14,337 nucleotides of DNA from Firmicutes bacterium UBA1535 (GTDB lineage Bacteria; Bacillota; Clostridia; Tissierellales; Sedimentibacteraceae), in contig DCPV01000127.1 in assembly GCA_002323775.1 (NCBI GenBank), forward strand, positions 10,109 to 24,445. The letters are read 5' to 3'. A program made the position numbers and the translations under genes. Below are positions 1 to 7,639 of the stretch, piece by piece. The notes beneath the pieces were generated by a model. That model saw only the letters and a list, made by a program, of their open reading frames with translations, was not told where the DNA came from and made no database searches. Every line of letters starts with the position of its first letter. Position 1 is the stretch's first letter.

Positions 1-771
1 ATAATTAACAAAATAATAAACAACAGGAGCGACAAAAAGTAAGCTGTCAAATCTATCTAAAATTCCACCATGTCCTGGTAAAATATTGCCAAAATCTTTT
101 ACATCATACTCTCTTTTTATTTTTGATGCTAATAAATCTCCTACCATTGAAAAAGCAGAAACAAATATACTAAATATTATAGTATATATACTGATATTTA
201 TTCCAAAAAATTTGAAATATGCGATAGTTAAACCTAAACATCCCAGTATTCCGCCTATAGCACCCTCTATTGTTTTTTTAGGACTGACATTAGGACATAA
301 CTTATGTTTTCCAAAAAATACTCCTGCAAAATATGCAAAGGTATCTGTTCCAAATGAAATTATGTAAACTAACCATAAAAATTTTCTATCCGGCATATTG
401 TTTAGCATAATCATATGGTACATGAACAATACAACATACAGTCCTATGAATAGTGTTTGAGCCAATCTAACAAGTGTAATTTTGGGGTTTGTAACAAATA
501 AAATAAAATTAAATGATACATACAAAAGGAGTATAAAACCTACAGAGGTTTTATCAAAGAAATACCCAGAAAAAAACAATGATATTGCCAATACATAATT
601 AAGTGTAGCCTCATATGAAAAAATTTCCTTAGCCTGTAACAGCTTAGTTATTTCATATATTGCTAAAAACGTTATAATTAAATATAAAAAATCAAATAAA
701 ACACCGCCAAAATATGTAACTGATCCTACTAATAAACCAACTAAAGCACCCGTTATAATCCTTGTTTTCAT
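1..771 (-). CDS. cdsA: Phosphatidate cytidylyltransferase (CDP-diacylglycerol synthase), 3' end cut by window edge
   Basis: This membrane enzyme makes CDP-diacylglycerol from phosphatidic acid and CTP, the entry point to phospholipid synthesis. The reading frame is open from the ATG at 771 to base 1 with no stop, giving 257 residues; the family is usually about 260-275, so only a few residues are missing. Several hydrophobic stretches fit a polytopic membrane protein. The C-terminal part carries the CdsA signature S-x-x-K-R-x(4)-K-D-x-x-x-x-L-P-G-H-G-G-x-x-D-R-x-D (SKIKREYDVKDFG then PGHGGILDRFD), which settles the identity. The start at 771 has GAGG six bases upstream; an in-frame ATG at 783 (adding M-R-L-K) has a poorer site. 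It begins 16 bases after the uppS stop, so the two lipid-pathway genes are probably cotranscribed. Confidence 0.95.
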   Translation of the reverse strand, partial: MKTRIITGALVGLLVGSVTYFGGVLFDFLYLIITFLAIYEITKLLQAKEIFSYEATLNYVLAISLFFSGYFFDKTSVGFILLLYVSFNFILFVTNPKITLVRLAQTLFIGLYVVLFMYHMIMLNNMPDRKFLWLVYIISFGTDTFAYFAGVFFGKHKLCPNVSPKKTIEGAIGGILGCLGLTIAYFKFFGINISIYTIIFSIFVSAFSMVGDLLASKIKREYDVKDFGNILPGHGGILDRFDSLLFVAPVVYYFVNY

Positions 772-787
772 TTTCAACCTCATTCAG

Positions 788-1513
788 CTATTGCTTTCCA
801 AATCTTCTGTTTCTATTTTGATATTCTAATATTGCTTCAAAAAACTTTTCTTCATCAAAATCCGGCCATAAAGTATCTGTAAAATAAAACTCTGCATAAG
901 CCAGTTGATAAAGCAAAAAGTTGCTTATTCTTATTTCACCACTTGTCCTAATGAGAAAATCCGGATCTCTGCTATTTTTAGTAAATAAATAATTTTTAAA
1001 ATTTTCTTCATTAAGCTCATCTATATTAATTTTTTTATTTTCCACATCTTTTACAATGCTTTTAATAGAAGTAATAATTTCGTTTCTTCCGCCATAACTC
1101 ATTGCTATGTTTAATATAAATTTTCTATTATTTCTTGTTTTAAATATAGCATCCTTTACTTCTTCTAAAACATTGGCTGGTAAATCTTCCATCCTACCAA
1201 TGAGGTTTATCTTGACACCATTTTTATGAATTCTGTCAAGCTCTTTTCTCAAAAACTCAATAAGCAGACTCATCAATCCGTCTACTTCTGTTTTTTCTCT
1301 CCCCCAATTCTCAGTCGAAAAAGCATAAACAGTCATCTCATCAATTCCAATATCTGTAGCTGCCTCGACTATTTCCATTATTTTTTTTACACCTGCTCTA
1401 TGACCCATTATTGCAGGGAGCATTTTCTTCTTAGCCCATCTTCTGTTTCCATCCATTATAATGGCTACATGACTGGGAATTTTGCCATTTAAAATTTGTT
1501 CCTTAAAACTCAT
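788..1513 (-). CDS. uppS: Isoprenyl transferase (undecaprenyl diphosphate synthase)
   Basis: Cytosolic cis-prenyltransferase that condenses isopentenyl diphosphate onto farnesyl diphosphate to make the C55 carrier for peptidoglycan and other wall polymers. The 241-residue length is normal. Visible family motifs are HVAIIMDGNRRWA near the N-terminus (residues 15-27, with Asp21 as the magnesium-binding catalytic residue), GHRAG (37-41), FSTEN (65-69), RTSGEIRISNFL (189-200) and YAEFYF/WPDF (206-219). AAAGG lies nine bases upstream of the ATG. It sits 48 bases after a small unassigned gene and directly before cdsA, the common frr-uppS-cdsA order in Firmicutes. Confidence 0.97.
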   Translation of the reverse strand: MSFKEQILNGKIPSHVAIIMDGNRRWAKKKMLPAIMGHRAGVKKIMEIVEAATDIGIDEMTVYAFSTENWGREKTEVDGLMSLLIEFLRKELDRIHKNGVKINLIGRMEDLPANVLEEVKDAIFKTRNNRKFILNIAMSYGGRNEIITSIKSIVKDVENKKINIDELNEENFKNYLFTKNSRDPDFLIRTSGEIRISNFLLYQLAYAEFYFTDTLWPDFDEEKFFEAILEYQNRNRRFGKQ

Positions 1514-1561
1514 AATGAAATGCCTTTCATCGTACTTTATAATAAATTAATTCTTTATAAA

Positions 1562-1753
1562 CTAATAATATGTAACAAATAAGGTTATATACAAATCTTC
1601 TTTGGAGCTTTCAAATTTTATTACATATGGATTTTGTAAATTGTTAAACTTAGAATTTCTACCTAATAATTTTACTATCTTAATTATTTTATGATATTTT
1701 CCTTGAATTAAGCTTAAGGCATTGCTTAAAGGAAGACCTTTTAGATCTTCCAT
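1562..1753 (-). CDS. Small hypothetical protein (63 aa), possibly PASTA-like
   Basis: I do not recognise this gene with certainty. It encodes 63 residues beginning MEDLKGLPLSNALSLI, lysine-rich in the middle, and ending in a hydrophobic strand (LYITLFVTYY). It looks real for three reasons. Its ATG is one base past the frr stop. A good GAGGT site overlaps that stop with five-base spacing. It also lies inside an otherwise gap-free operon. The pattern G-x-x-L-x-x-A-x-x-x-(I/L) at the N-terminus followed by alternating strand-like segments resembles a single PASTA module, a fold that in other proteins binds peptidoglycan or beta-lactams; this is inference from pattern only. No signal peptide or membrane helix is evident. 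Placement before uppS would suit an envelope-related role, but none is shown. Confidence 0.72.
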   Translation of the reverse strand: MEDLKGLPLSNALSLIQGKYHKIIKIVKLLGRNSKFNNLQNPYVIKFESSKEDLYITLFVTYY

Positions 1754-1754
1754 G

Positions 1755-2312
1755 CTATACCTCTAATATTTCCTTTTCTTTTTCTTTATAGATATCGTCT
1801 ATAAATTTTGTATATTTATCTGTAAGCTTTTGTGTTTCTTCCTCAGCTTTTTTCAAATCGTCCTTTGTTAATTCGCTGCTCTTTTCCATTTTTTTGAATA
1901 CTTCTATAACATCTCTCCTTATGTTTCTAAGAGCGACCTTTGCATTTTCAATTTCTTTTTTTACTAATTTTAACAGGTCTTTTCTTCTTTCCTCTGTTAG
2001 CTGTGGCAACATAAGTCTTATTATTTTTCCGTCATTTGTAGGATTTATCCCTAAATCAGAAGCTAATATTGCCTTTTCAATCTCTTTAAGGCTTGAAGCA
2101 TCCCATGGCTGTATAATTAAGCATCTTGGCTCTGGAACTGAAATATTAGCCATTTGATTTATCGGAGTCATGCTTCCATAATAATTAGCCTGTATTTTAT
2201 CCACAAGCTTAGGATTTGCCTTTCCAGCTCTAATAGTTGCTAATTCTTCTTTTAAAAAGTTTACAGACTTATTCATCTGTTCTTCACTTTTATTCAACTC
2301 TTGTTTATACAT
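1755..2312 (-). CDS. frr: Ribosome recycling factor
   Basis: RRF works with EF-G to split the post-termination ribosome from mRNA. The 185-residue length is exactly typical. Hallmarks are the N-terminal helix with [12 protein letters not shown] (the R-A-G-x-A motif), the hinge and domain II segment [38 protein letters not shown], and the C-terminal long helices with L-T-E-E-R-R-K-D-L and R-N-I-R-R-D. Its ribosome binding site AAGGAGG lies in the last codons of pyrH (K-E-V-stop), and its ATG is one base beyond the pyrH stop, so translation is probably coupled. Confidence 0.98.
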   Translation of the reverse strand: MYKQELNKSEEQMNKSVNFLKEELATIRAGKANPKLVDKIQANYYGSMTPINQMANISVPEPRCLIIQPWDASSLKEIEKAILASDLGINPTNDGKIIRLMLPQLTEERRKDLLKLVKKEIENAKVALRNIRRDVIEVFKKMEKSSELTKDDLKKAEEETQKLTDKYTKFIDDIYKEKEKEILEV

Positions 2313-2313
2313 A

Positions 2314-3027
2314 TTATACCTCCTTAATTATTGTTCCTATATTTTCTCCTAAAATAATACGCTCAATGTTTTTTGGGTCTTCTATAGCAAATACCAAAAT
2401 TGGTATTTTGTTATCCATACATAATGAGGTTGCTGTAGAATCCATAATTTTTAATCCCTTGTTCAGCACATCTATATAGCTTAGTTCTGTATATTTTACA
2501 GCATCAGGATTCTTCTTTGGATCATCTGAATAAACTCCATCTACGCCATTTTTAGCAAGTAGGATAATCTCAGCATCCACCTCTGCCGCTCTTAAAGCTG
2601 CCGTTGTATCAGTTGAAAAATATGGATTTCCTGTTCCACCTGCAAACACAACTACTTTATTTGATTCCAAATGCTTTACAGCTTTACGTCTGATATATGG
2701 TTCTGCAACCTGCATCATCTCTATTGAAGTTTGGACAACAGCTTCTAGTCCAATTTTTTCCAAATGAGTTTGAAGTGCTAATCCATTTATTATAGTTCCG
2801 AGCATCCCCATATAGTCTGATGTAGTTCTGTCCATATCTTTGGCAGAAGCTCCTCGCCAAAAATTCCCTCCGCCTACAACAATAGCAACCTGTGCACCGA
2901 GTTCATTAATTGCTTTTACTTCCTTAGCAATAGACATAACAACTTTTTCATCTACTCCATGTCCTGCTCCTCCAGATAGTGCCTCACCACTAATCTTCAA
3001 TAACACTCTTTTGTATTTACAGTGCAT
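2314..3027 (-). CDS. pyrH: Uridylate kinase (UMP kinase)
   Basis: Phosphorylates UMP to UDP with ATP in the cytosol; the bacterial enzyme is a hexamer of the amino-acid kinase fold, distinct from eukaryotic UMP/CMP kinases. The 237 residues show K-I-S-G-E-A-L near the start (Lys11 in the phosphate-binding loop), [10 protein letters not shown] (50-59), [13 protein letters not shown] (66-77), [20 protein letters not shown] (130-149) and [12 protein letters not shown] (159-170). AAAGGAG lies eight bases before the ATG. It is separated from tsf by 227 bases that contain a stem-loop, and is tightly coupled to frr downstream. Confidence 0.98.
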   Translation of the reverse strand: MHCKYKRVLLKISGEALSGGAGHGVDEKVVMSIAKEVKAINELGAQVAIVVGGGNFWRGASAKDMDRTTSDYMGMLGTIINGLALQTHLEKIGLEAVVQTSIEMMQVAEPYIRRKAVKHLESNKVVVFAGGTGNPYFSTDTTAALRAAEVDAEIILLAKNGVDGVYSDDPKKNPDAVKYTELSYIDVLNKGLKIMDSTATSLCMDNKIPILVFAIEDPKNIERIILGENIGTIIKEV

Positions 3028-3214
3028 ACTTCAATCTCCTTTGTATATTTATAATTCCTATTAAACAAGCATTTTTCATGCTTTTTAAGAAAAGACTACA
3101 TACTTAGAGCTTATAAATTTTATGTATATAGAGCAAAACTTGTTTTATTCTATATATTTACCCTAATTATTAAGCCTTAAACTATATAAAATTTTATTTT
3201 CTTTCCACGTTAAT

Positions 3215-3245
3215 TAATGGAGAATCAAGTTATGATCCTCCATTA
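3215..3245 (-). terminator. Stem-loop just after tsf
   Basis: Ten bases after the tsf stop, the transcript can fold a 13-base-pair stem (TAATGGAGGATCA against TGATTCTCCATTA, one G-U wobble) with a five-base loop. No U-run follows the 3' arm, so it is not a textbook intrinsic terminator; it may be weak or partial, an RNA-stabilising 3' end, or a processing site between tsf and pyrH. The remaining part of this 227-base gap is AT-rich. It holds one weak promoter-like pair (TTTGCT 3132-3137 and TATAAG 3110-3115, 16-base spacer) and a six-base-pair hairpin at 3067-3083. Confidence 0.45.
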
Positions 3246-3254
3246 TGTTATGTT

Positions 3255-4175
3255 TTATTTATTCATTTGCTTTGCAACTTCTTCTGCAAAGTTTTCAGAT
3301 TTCTTTTCTATGCCATCGCCAACTTCAAATCTCTTAACCGCTGCAATTTGAATAGATTTTCCAAGTTGTTTAGAAACATTTTCTATTACTTTCTTAACTG
3401 TCAAATCTCCATCCTTAACGAATGCTTGCTCAACTAAACAAACTTCCTTCAATAACTTTTGGACTCTACCCTCAACCATTTTTTCAACTATTTCTCTAGG
3501 TTTTCCTTCATTCATCGCTTGAGCTATAAGTATTTCTCTCTCATGAGCTATATAATCTGCATCTACATCATCTTTAGTAATATATTTTGGTTTCATAGCT
3601 GCAACCTGCATAGCAAGGTCTTTTCCTAATTCTTCTAAATCAGAGAATGAAGCTTCTGATTCTAAACCAATTATAACAGCTATTTTACCAACGCCATGAA
3701 CATATCCTAGAACTGCTCCGTTTGAAACTTCTATAGTTTCAAATCTTCTAAGATTCATGTTTTCGCCTATTTTTGCTATCTTAGCAGTAAGAACATCTTG
3801 AACTGTTTCAGCTTGATCTAAATATTTTGTAGTTTTTAATTCTTCAACGTCTTTAACGTTTGAATCAACAACTATCTTAGCAACATTATTTACGAATTCT
3901 TTAAATTCTTCATTTTTAGCAACGAAGTCTGTTTCTGAGTTTACCTCAACAACAACTCCTTTTTTACCATCAGCAGATATAGCCATTGCAGTTAAACCTT
4001 CAGCAGCTATTCTATCTGATTTTTTAGCAGCCTGTGCAAGTCCTTTTTCTCTTAAAAAATCTACTGCTTTTTGCATATCTCCGTCACAAGCAGCCAAAGC
4101 CTTTTTACAATCCATCATTCCAGCACTGGTAATTTCTCTAAGTTCTTTTACCATTGAAGCAGTTATTTCTGCCAT
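3255..4175 (-). CDS. tsf: Elongation factor Ts
   Basis: Guanine-nucleotide exchange factor that releases GDP from EF-Tu. The frame can be extended to 4199, but the ATG at 4175 is preferred: it has AGGAGG seven to eight bases upstream and gives the canonical N-terminus MAEITASMVKELRE, for 306 residues. Visible are the N-terminal UBA-like helix bundle (T-S-A-G-M-M-D-C-K-K-A-L, then A-V-D-F-L-R-E-K-G), the V-N-S-E-T-D-F-V-A-K-N motif (TDFV about residues 82-85), which contacts EF-Tu, and the two core subdomains. It follows rpsB, the near-universal partner; the gap between them carries an RNA structure listed separately. Confidence 0.98.
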   Translation of the reverse strand: MAEITASMVKELREITSAGMMDCKKALAACDGDMQKAVDFLREKGLAQAAKKSDRIAAEGLTAMAISADGKKGVVVEVNSETDFVAKNEEFKEFVNNVAKIVVDSNVKDVEELKTTKYLDQAETVQDVLTAKIAKIGENMNLRRFETIEVSNGAVLGYVHGVGKIAVIIGLESEASFSDLEELGKDLAMQVAAMKPKYITKDDVDADYIAHEREILIAQAMNEGKPREIVEKMVEGRVQKLLKEVCLVEQAFVKDGDLTVKKVIENVSKQLGKSIQIAAVKRFEVGDGIEKKSENFAEEVAKQMNK

Positions 4176-4193
4176 ATTAATTCCTCCTATCAT

Positions 4194-4233
4194 GCTCATG
4201 CCAATTATTTAATATGAATTTTTTTACATGAGC
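4194..4233 (-). repeat. Inverted repeat in the tsf leader
   Basis: GCTCATG (4227-4233 on the complement) and CATGAGC (4194-4200) are perfect seven-base inverted repeats separated by a 26-base A/T-rich stretch. The 3' arm ends about eight bases before the AGGAGG of tsf. It could form a hairpin that presents or occludes the ribosome binding site. It could also be chance in AT-rich DNA, although the arms are relatively GC-rich. Confidence 0.35.
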
Positions 4234-4250
4234 CTTGTTTGTATTTTAAA

Positions 4251-4332
4251 AAAAGTAAGGAAAATGCTAATCCTTTATAAAGTTCTATAACTAATAATTA
4301 GTCATAGGTAGCAAGCCTTAATCCTTACTTTT
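4251..4332 (-). promoter_or_regulatory. Nested RNA stem-loop between rpsB and tsf, candidate attenuator
   Basis: In the transcript, an 11-base-pair outer stem pairs AAAAGTAAGGA (from 4332 to 4322) with TCCTTACTTTT (from 4261 to 4251), and the 3' arm runs straight into further U residues (a seven-T run in total). Inside, TGCTA/TAGCA can form a middle helix (4309-4313 with 4265-4269), and a 10-base-pair hairpin CTATGACTAA-TTA-TTAGTTATAG (4285-4307, one G-U pair) forms the tip; CTTTATAAAG (4273-4282) is self-complementary. A GC-poor but long stem followed by U residues is terminator-like. Its place between rpsB and tsf suggests it sets the ratio of S2 to EF-Ts. The pairing is visible; the function is inference. 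Confidence 0.55.
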
Positions 4333-4362
4333 CATGTATAGAGTGAAGTTTTTCTTCGCTCT

Positions 4363-5133
4363 TTATTCTTCTATTATTACTTCATCTACTTTATCTGATT
4401 CTTCTTCAGACATTTCTTCTTCTCTGTCTTCTTCGTAATCAGTTAATTGTTCGCCTTGTTTTCCTTCGATTATAGCATTAGCTATAGTTGCAGTCAATAA
4501 TTTAACGGCTCTTATTGCGTCGTCGTTTCCAGGTATAACTAGATCAACTTCATCTGGATCACAGTTTGTATCAACTATACCAACAACTGGAATTCCCAAT
4601 ATTTTAGCTTCTTGAACAGCTATTTTTTCTTTTCTTGGGTCAACTACGAATAAAGCTCCTGGAATTTTTTCCATGTTCTTAATTCCGCCTAAGAATTTTT
4701 CAAGTCTTTCAGCTTCGTGTTTTAATTGTATTACTTCTTTTTTAGGAAGCTTATCAAATGTTCCATCTTCTTCCATTTTCTTCAATTCATTAAGTCTGTC
4801 AATTCTGCTTCTGATAGTTTTGTAGTTAGTTAACATTCCACCTAACCATCTTTGGCTAACATAGTGCATTCCTGATCTTAATGCTTCACTCTTAGTAGCC
4901 TCTTGAGCTTGTTTTTTAGTTCCTACAAATAGAACCTCTCCACCATTAGCTACAACATCCTTTATGAATTTGTAAGCCTCATCAACCTTATCACTTGTTT
5001 TTTGTAAGTCAATGATATAAATTCCATTTCTCTCTGTGAAAATATACTCCGCCATTTTAGGGTTCCATCTTCTTGTTTGGTGTCCAAAGTGAACTCCTGC
5101 TTCGAGTAATTTTTTCATACTTACTATTGCCAT
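4363..5133 (-). CDS. rpsB: 30S ribosomal protein S2
   Basis: Component of the small ribosomal subunit near the platform and head. The frame extends to 5184, but the ATG at 5133 has AGGAGG eight bases upstream and gives the expected N-terminus [19 protein letters not shown]; this makes 256 residues. Diagnostic segments are [52 protein letters not shown] and [22 protein letters not shown]. The last 25 or so residues are a strongly acidic tail, longer than the core S2 fold needs. It is first in its transcription unit, behind its own promoter and a long leader. Confidence 0.98.
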   Translation of the reverse strand: MAIVSMKKLLEAGVHFGHQTRRWNPKMAEYIFTERNGIYIIDLQKTSDKVDEAYKFIKDVVANGGEVLFVGTKKQAQEATKSEALRSGMHYVSQRWLGGMLTNYKTIRSRIDRLNELKKMEEDGTFDKLPKKEVIQLKHEAERLEKFLGGIKNMEKIPGALFVVDPRKEKIAVQEAKILGIPVVGIVDTNCDPDEVDLVIPGNDDAIRAVKLLTATIANAIIEGKQGEQLTDYEEDREEEMSEEESDKVDEVIIEE

Positions 5134-5266
5134 TTTTATTTCCTCCTTTTGTTTTAAACATCCAGCATCTTCATATTTACTCAAGACTCATGTACTGAGC
5201 ACGACTATCATAAATCAGACACTGTGAATAGTAAAGCTGGTACCATATATTTCTAAATTTTGTACC
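5134..5266 (-). promoter_or_regulatory. Long structured 5' leader of rpsB
   Basis: From the predicted start near 5266 to the rpsB ATG is about 133 untranslated bases. Complementary segments suggest folding: CCAGC with GCTGG (5236-5240 with 5162-5166) and TTTAC with GTAAA (5231-5235 with 5176-5180) make a 10-base-pair closing helix with a nine-base bulge. GGTAC/GTACC (5239-5243 with 5262-5266) is a possible alternative pairing that overlaps it by two bases. CTCA-GTACA-TGAG forms a small hairpin inside. Leaders of ribosomal protein genes often bind the encoded protein for feedback control; whether this one binds S2 is inference. Confidence 0.4.
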
Positions 5267-5272
5267 TTTGGT

Positions 5273-5301
5273 ATTATAGCACATATAATTGTACATAGCA
5301 A
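5273..5301 (-). promoter_or_regulatory. Sigma-A promoter of rpsB
   Basis: TTGCTA (5296-5301 on the complement), a 17-base spacer and a perfect TATAAT (5273-5278), with TG one base before the -10 box (extended -10). Predicted start is near 5266. This is the best promoter in the window and fits a highly expressed ribosomal protein gene. Confidence 0.8.
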
Positions 5302-5346
5302 GAATTTTTATTACAATATTTACAAATATTATTTTTATATAATATT

Positions 5347-7530
5347 CTATTTATTTTCCTTGTTATCATCCTTGCTTGGGTCAGACCATGAAACAAAATC
5401 ACAGTCTGGATATCCACTGCATCCAAAAAATCTTCTGCCTTTTTTCGTAAATCTTATAACTATGTCCTTTCCGCATTTTGGACAAGGAGTATCAATCTTT
5501 TGAGATATTTGCTTTGTATTTTTACATTCTGGATACTTTGAACAGGCTAAGAAATCTCCAAATCGTCCTTTTCTTTTTAACATCTTAGCTCCGCATAACT
5601 CGCATATAATATCTGTTTCTTCTGCTGTTTCTTTTTGACCTAGTTTTTTAGTTGTTTTACATTCTGGATAATTAGGACAGGCTAAAAATTTACCAAATCT
5701 CCCTTTTTTAACAACCATGAATTCTCCGCAGTTTTCACATTGTTCAGTGCTTACTTCATCCTTTAGCTCAACCTTTTCTATTTCCCTATCGGCAACATCT
5801 AAAGAAAGCTTAAATTCATTGTAAAATTCCTTTATAATTTCATGCCAATCAATATTCCCATTGGCAACTGCATCCAATTTATTTTCAAGACCGGCTGTGA
5901 ATTTGTCGTTTATTATATTTTCAAAATACTTTATAAGCATCTCATTTACTATAAGTCCCATTTCAGTTGGAACTAGATTGTTTTTATCTTTAATTACATA
6001 ATCTCTGTTTGTAATTGTTATAATAGTCGGAGCATAGGTACTTGGTCTTCCTATACCTAAAACCTCCATCATTTTTATCAATGTAGCCTCTGTATATCTG
6101 GCTGGAGGATTAGTAAATAACTGCTCTGGCAAAATATTATTTATTTTGACTAAATCTTTTTCATTTATAATTGGAAGCAATAAGTCCTTTGAACCATCAC
6201 TGTAATCATAAATTCTTTTAAATCCTTCAAATTGCATTATGCTGCCAGATGATTTGAATATGTTATTATTGCTATTAAATATAATTGTTGTTGTATCAAA
6301 TAAAGCTTCTGCCATCTGTGAAGCAACAAATCTTCTCCAAATTAAATTATATAATTTATATTGATCAGCACTCAACGAGTCCTTGATTTTCTCCGGACTT
6401 TTATCAACATAAGTCGGTCTTATTGCTTCGTGAGCGTCCTGTGCTTCTACTTTGCTTTTCTTGTTATACTCATTATGAGCATAATAATTTTGTCCATAAT
6501 TTCCTACTATATAATTTTTTACATTTTCATGAGCTTCATTAGAAATTCTATATGAGTCTGTTCTGATATACGTTACTAAACCAACACTTCCCTCACCTTT
6601 TACATTAATGCCTTCATATAGCTGCTGAGCAATCATCATTGTTTTCTTTGATGAAAAATTGAGTTTTTTATTTGCCTCTTGCTGTAAACTACTTGTTGTA
6701 AATGGTGGACTAGGTTTTTTAACACTGCGACTTTTCTCTACTTTATAAACTGATAAGGCATTTTTATCTATACTGTTTATAACAGCGTCAGTTTCTTCTT
6801 TGCTTTTTAGCTTGATTTTACTTATTTTCTGCTTAGTATTAGTCGTACTGTCAGCTTCGTCAGATTTATTAGATTTAGCGGATGTATTTTCCACTAACTT
6901 ACCATAATACTTTGCTATAAATTTTTTCTTTTTTTCAATCAATTCGATATCTAAATTCCAATATTCTTCAGATACAAAGTCATTTATTTCTTTTTCTCTT
7001 TCGCATATTAGCTTTAATGCAACAGATTGAACTCTGCCGGCACTTAGACCTTTTTCTATTTTTCTCCATAAAAGTGGACTTATATTATATCCAACAAGCC
7101 TGTCTAGCACTCTCCTTGCCTGCTGTGCATCAACTAAGCTTGTATTAATTTTCCTTGGATTTTTTGCAGCCTTCTTTATTGCATCCTTTGTAATTTCATT
7201 GAATTCAATTCTATTTTCACTATTTTCATCCAAATTAAGCATTTTCGAAAGATGCCATGATATAGCCTCTCCCTCTCTATCGGGGTCGGTCGCAAGGTAA
7301 ACCTCTTTCGCTTTTTTTGTCTCTTTTTTAAGTTCCTTAATTATGTCACCCTTGCCTCTTATTGTAATATAATCAGGCTCAAAATTATTATCTATATCAA
7401 TGCCAAGTTTGCTTTTTGGCAAATCTCTAACATGACCAACAGAAGCCTTAACTACATAGTTAGCTCCAAGAAATTTCCCTATAGTTTTTGCCTTTGCAGG
7501 TGACTCAACAATTACTAATTTTTTTTCCAT
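5347..7530 (-). CDS. topA: DNA topoisomerase I (type IA)
   Basis: Relaxes negative supercoils by transient cleavage of one strand. The ATG at 7530 is chosen because GGAGG lies just upstream and the product begins MEKKLVIVESPAKAKTIG; the 727-residue length fits the family. The TOPRIM domain shows Glu9 (IVESPAKAKT) and D-P-D-R-E-G-E (82-88). The catalytic tyrosine is Tyr321 in G-L-V-T-Y-I-R-T-D-S. G-I-G-R-P-S-T-Y-A-P-T follows at about 493-503. The C-terminus carries three C4 zinc ribbons (C598-C601-C618-C624, C643-C646-C663-C669, C683-C686-C704-C710) that bind single-stranded DNA. A polar Ser/Asn/Lys-rich insert lies at about 213-240. It follows dprA by 109 bases; a weak promoter (TTGATT, 16 bases, TATATA) overlaps the dprA stop. 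Confidence 0.98.
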   Translation of the reverse strand: MEKKLVIVESPAKAKTIGKFLGANYVVKASVGHVRDLPKSKLGIDIDNNFEPDYITIRGKGDIIKELKKETKKAKEVYLATDPDREGEAISWHLSKMLNLDENSENRIEFNEITKDAIKKAAKNPRKINTSLVDAQQARRVLDRLVGYNISPLLWRKIEKGLSAGRVQSVALKLICEREKEINDFVSEEYWNLDIELIEKKKKFIAKYYGKLVENTSAKSNKSDEADSTTNTKQKISKIKLKSKEETDAVINSIDKNALSVYKVEKSRSVKKPSPPFTTSSLQQEANKKLNFSSKKTMMIAQQLYEGINVKGEGSVGLVTYIRTDSYRISNEAHENVKNYIVGNYGQNYYAHNEYNKKSKVEAQDAHEAIRPTYVDKSPEKIKDSLSADQYKLYNLIWRRFVASQMAEALFDTTTIIFNSNNNIFKSSGSIMQFEGFKRIYDYSDGSKDLLLPIINEKDLVKINNILPEQLFTNPPARYTEATLIKMMEVLGIGRPSTYAPTIITITNRDYVIKDKNNLVPTEMGLIVNEMLIKYFENIINDKFTAGLENKLDAVANGNIDWHEIIKEFYNEFKLSLDVADREIEKVELKDEVSTEQCENCGEFMVVKKGRFGKFLACPNYPECKTTKKLGQKETAEETDIICELCGAKMLKRKGRFGDFLACSKYPECKNTKQISQKIDTPCPKCGKDIVIRFTKKGRRFFGCSGYPDCDFVSWSDPSKDDNKENK

Positions 7531-7639
7531 ATACCCTCCATTATATAACAATTTATCTTAGTTTACCTAGTGAAAGCTTAGTTCTCTGGAAAATAAATTA
7601 TTATTAATCTACAACTATATATGTATATACTAAATTTAA

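Noticed and set aside
86..367. Plus-strand frame of 93 codons
   Set aside because: It is antisense to cdsA, whose frame encodes the full CdsA signature; no ribosome binding site or recognisable protein.
3067..3083. Six-base-pair hairpin AAGCAT/ATGCTT before pyrH
   Set aside because: Short stem followed by GTTTAATAGG, not a convincing terminator or riboswitch.
3110..3137. Promoter-like TTTGCT, 16 bases, TATAAG upstream of pyrH
   Set aside because: Weak -35 match in very AT-rich DNA; mentioned only as a possibility.
5325..5346. AT-only hairpin directly after the topA stop (8-base-pair arms)
   Set aside because: No G-C pairs and no U-run, so it would be too weak to act as an intrinsic terminator.
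6361..6555. Plus-strand hydrophobic frame inside topA
   Set aside because: Antisense shadow of an intact, motif-complete topoisomerase gene; hydrophobicity arises from complementing polar codons.
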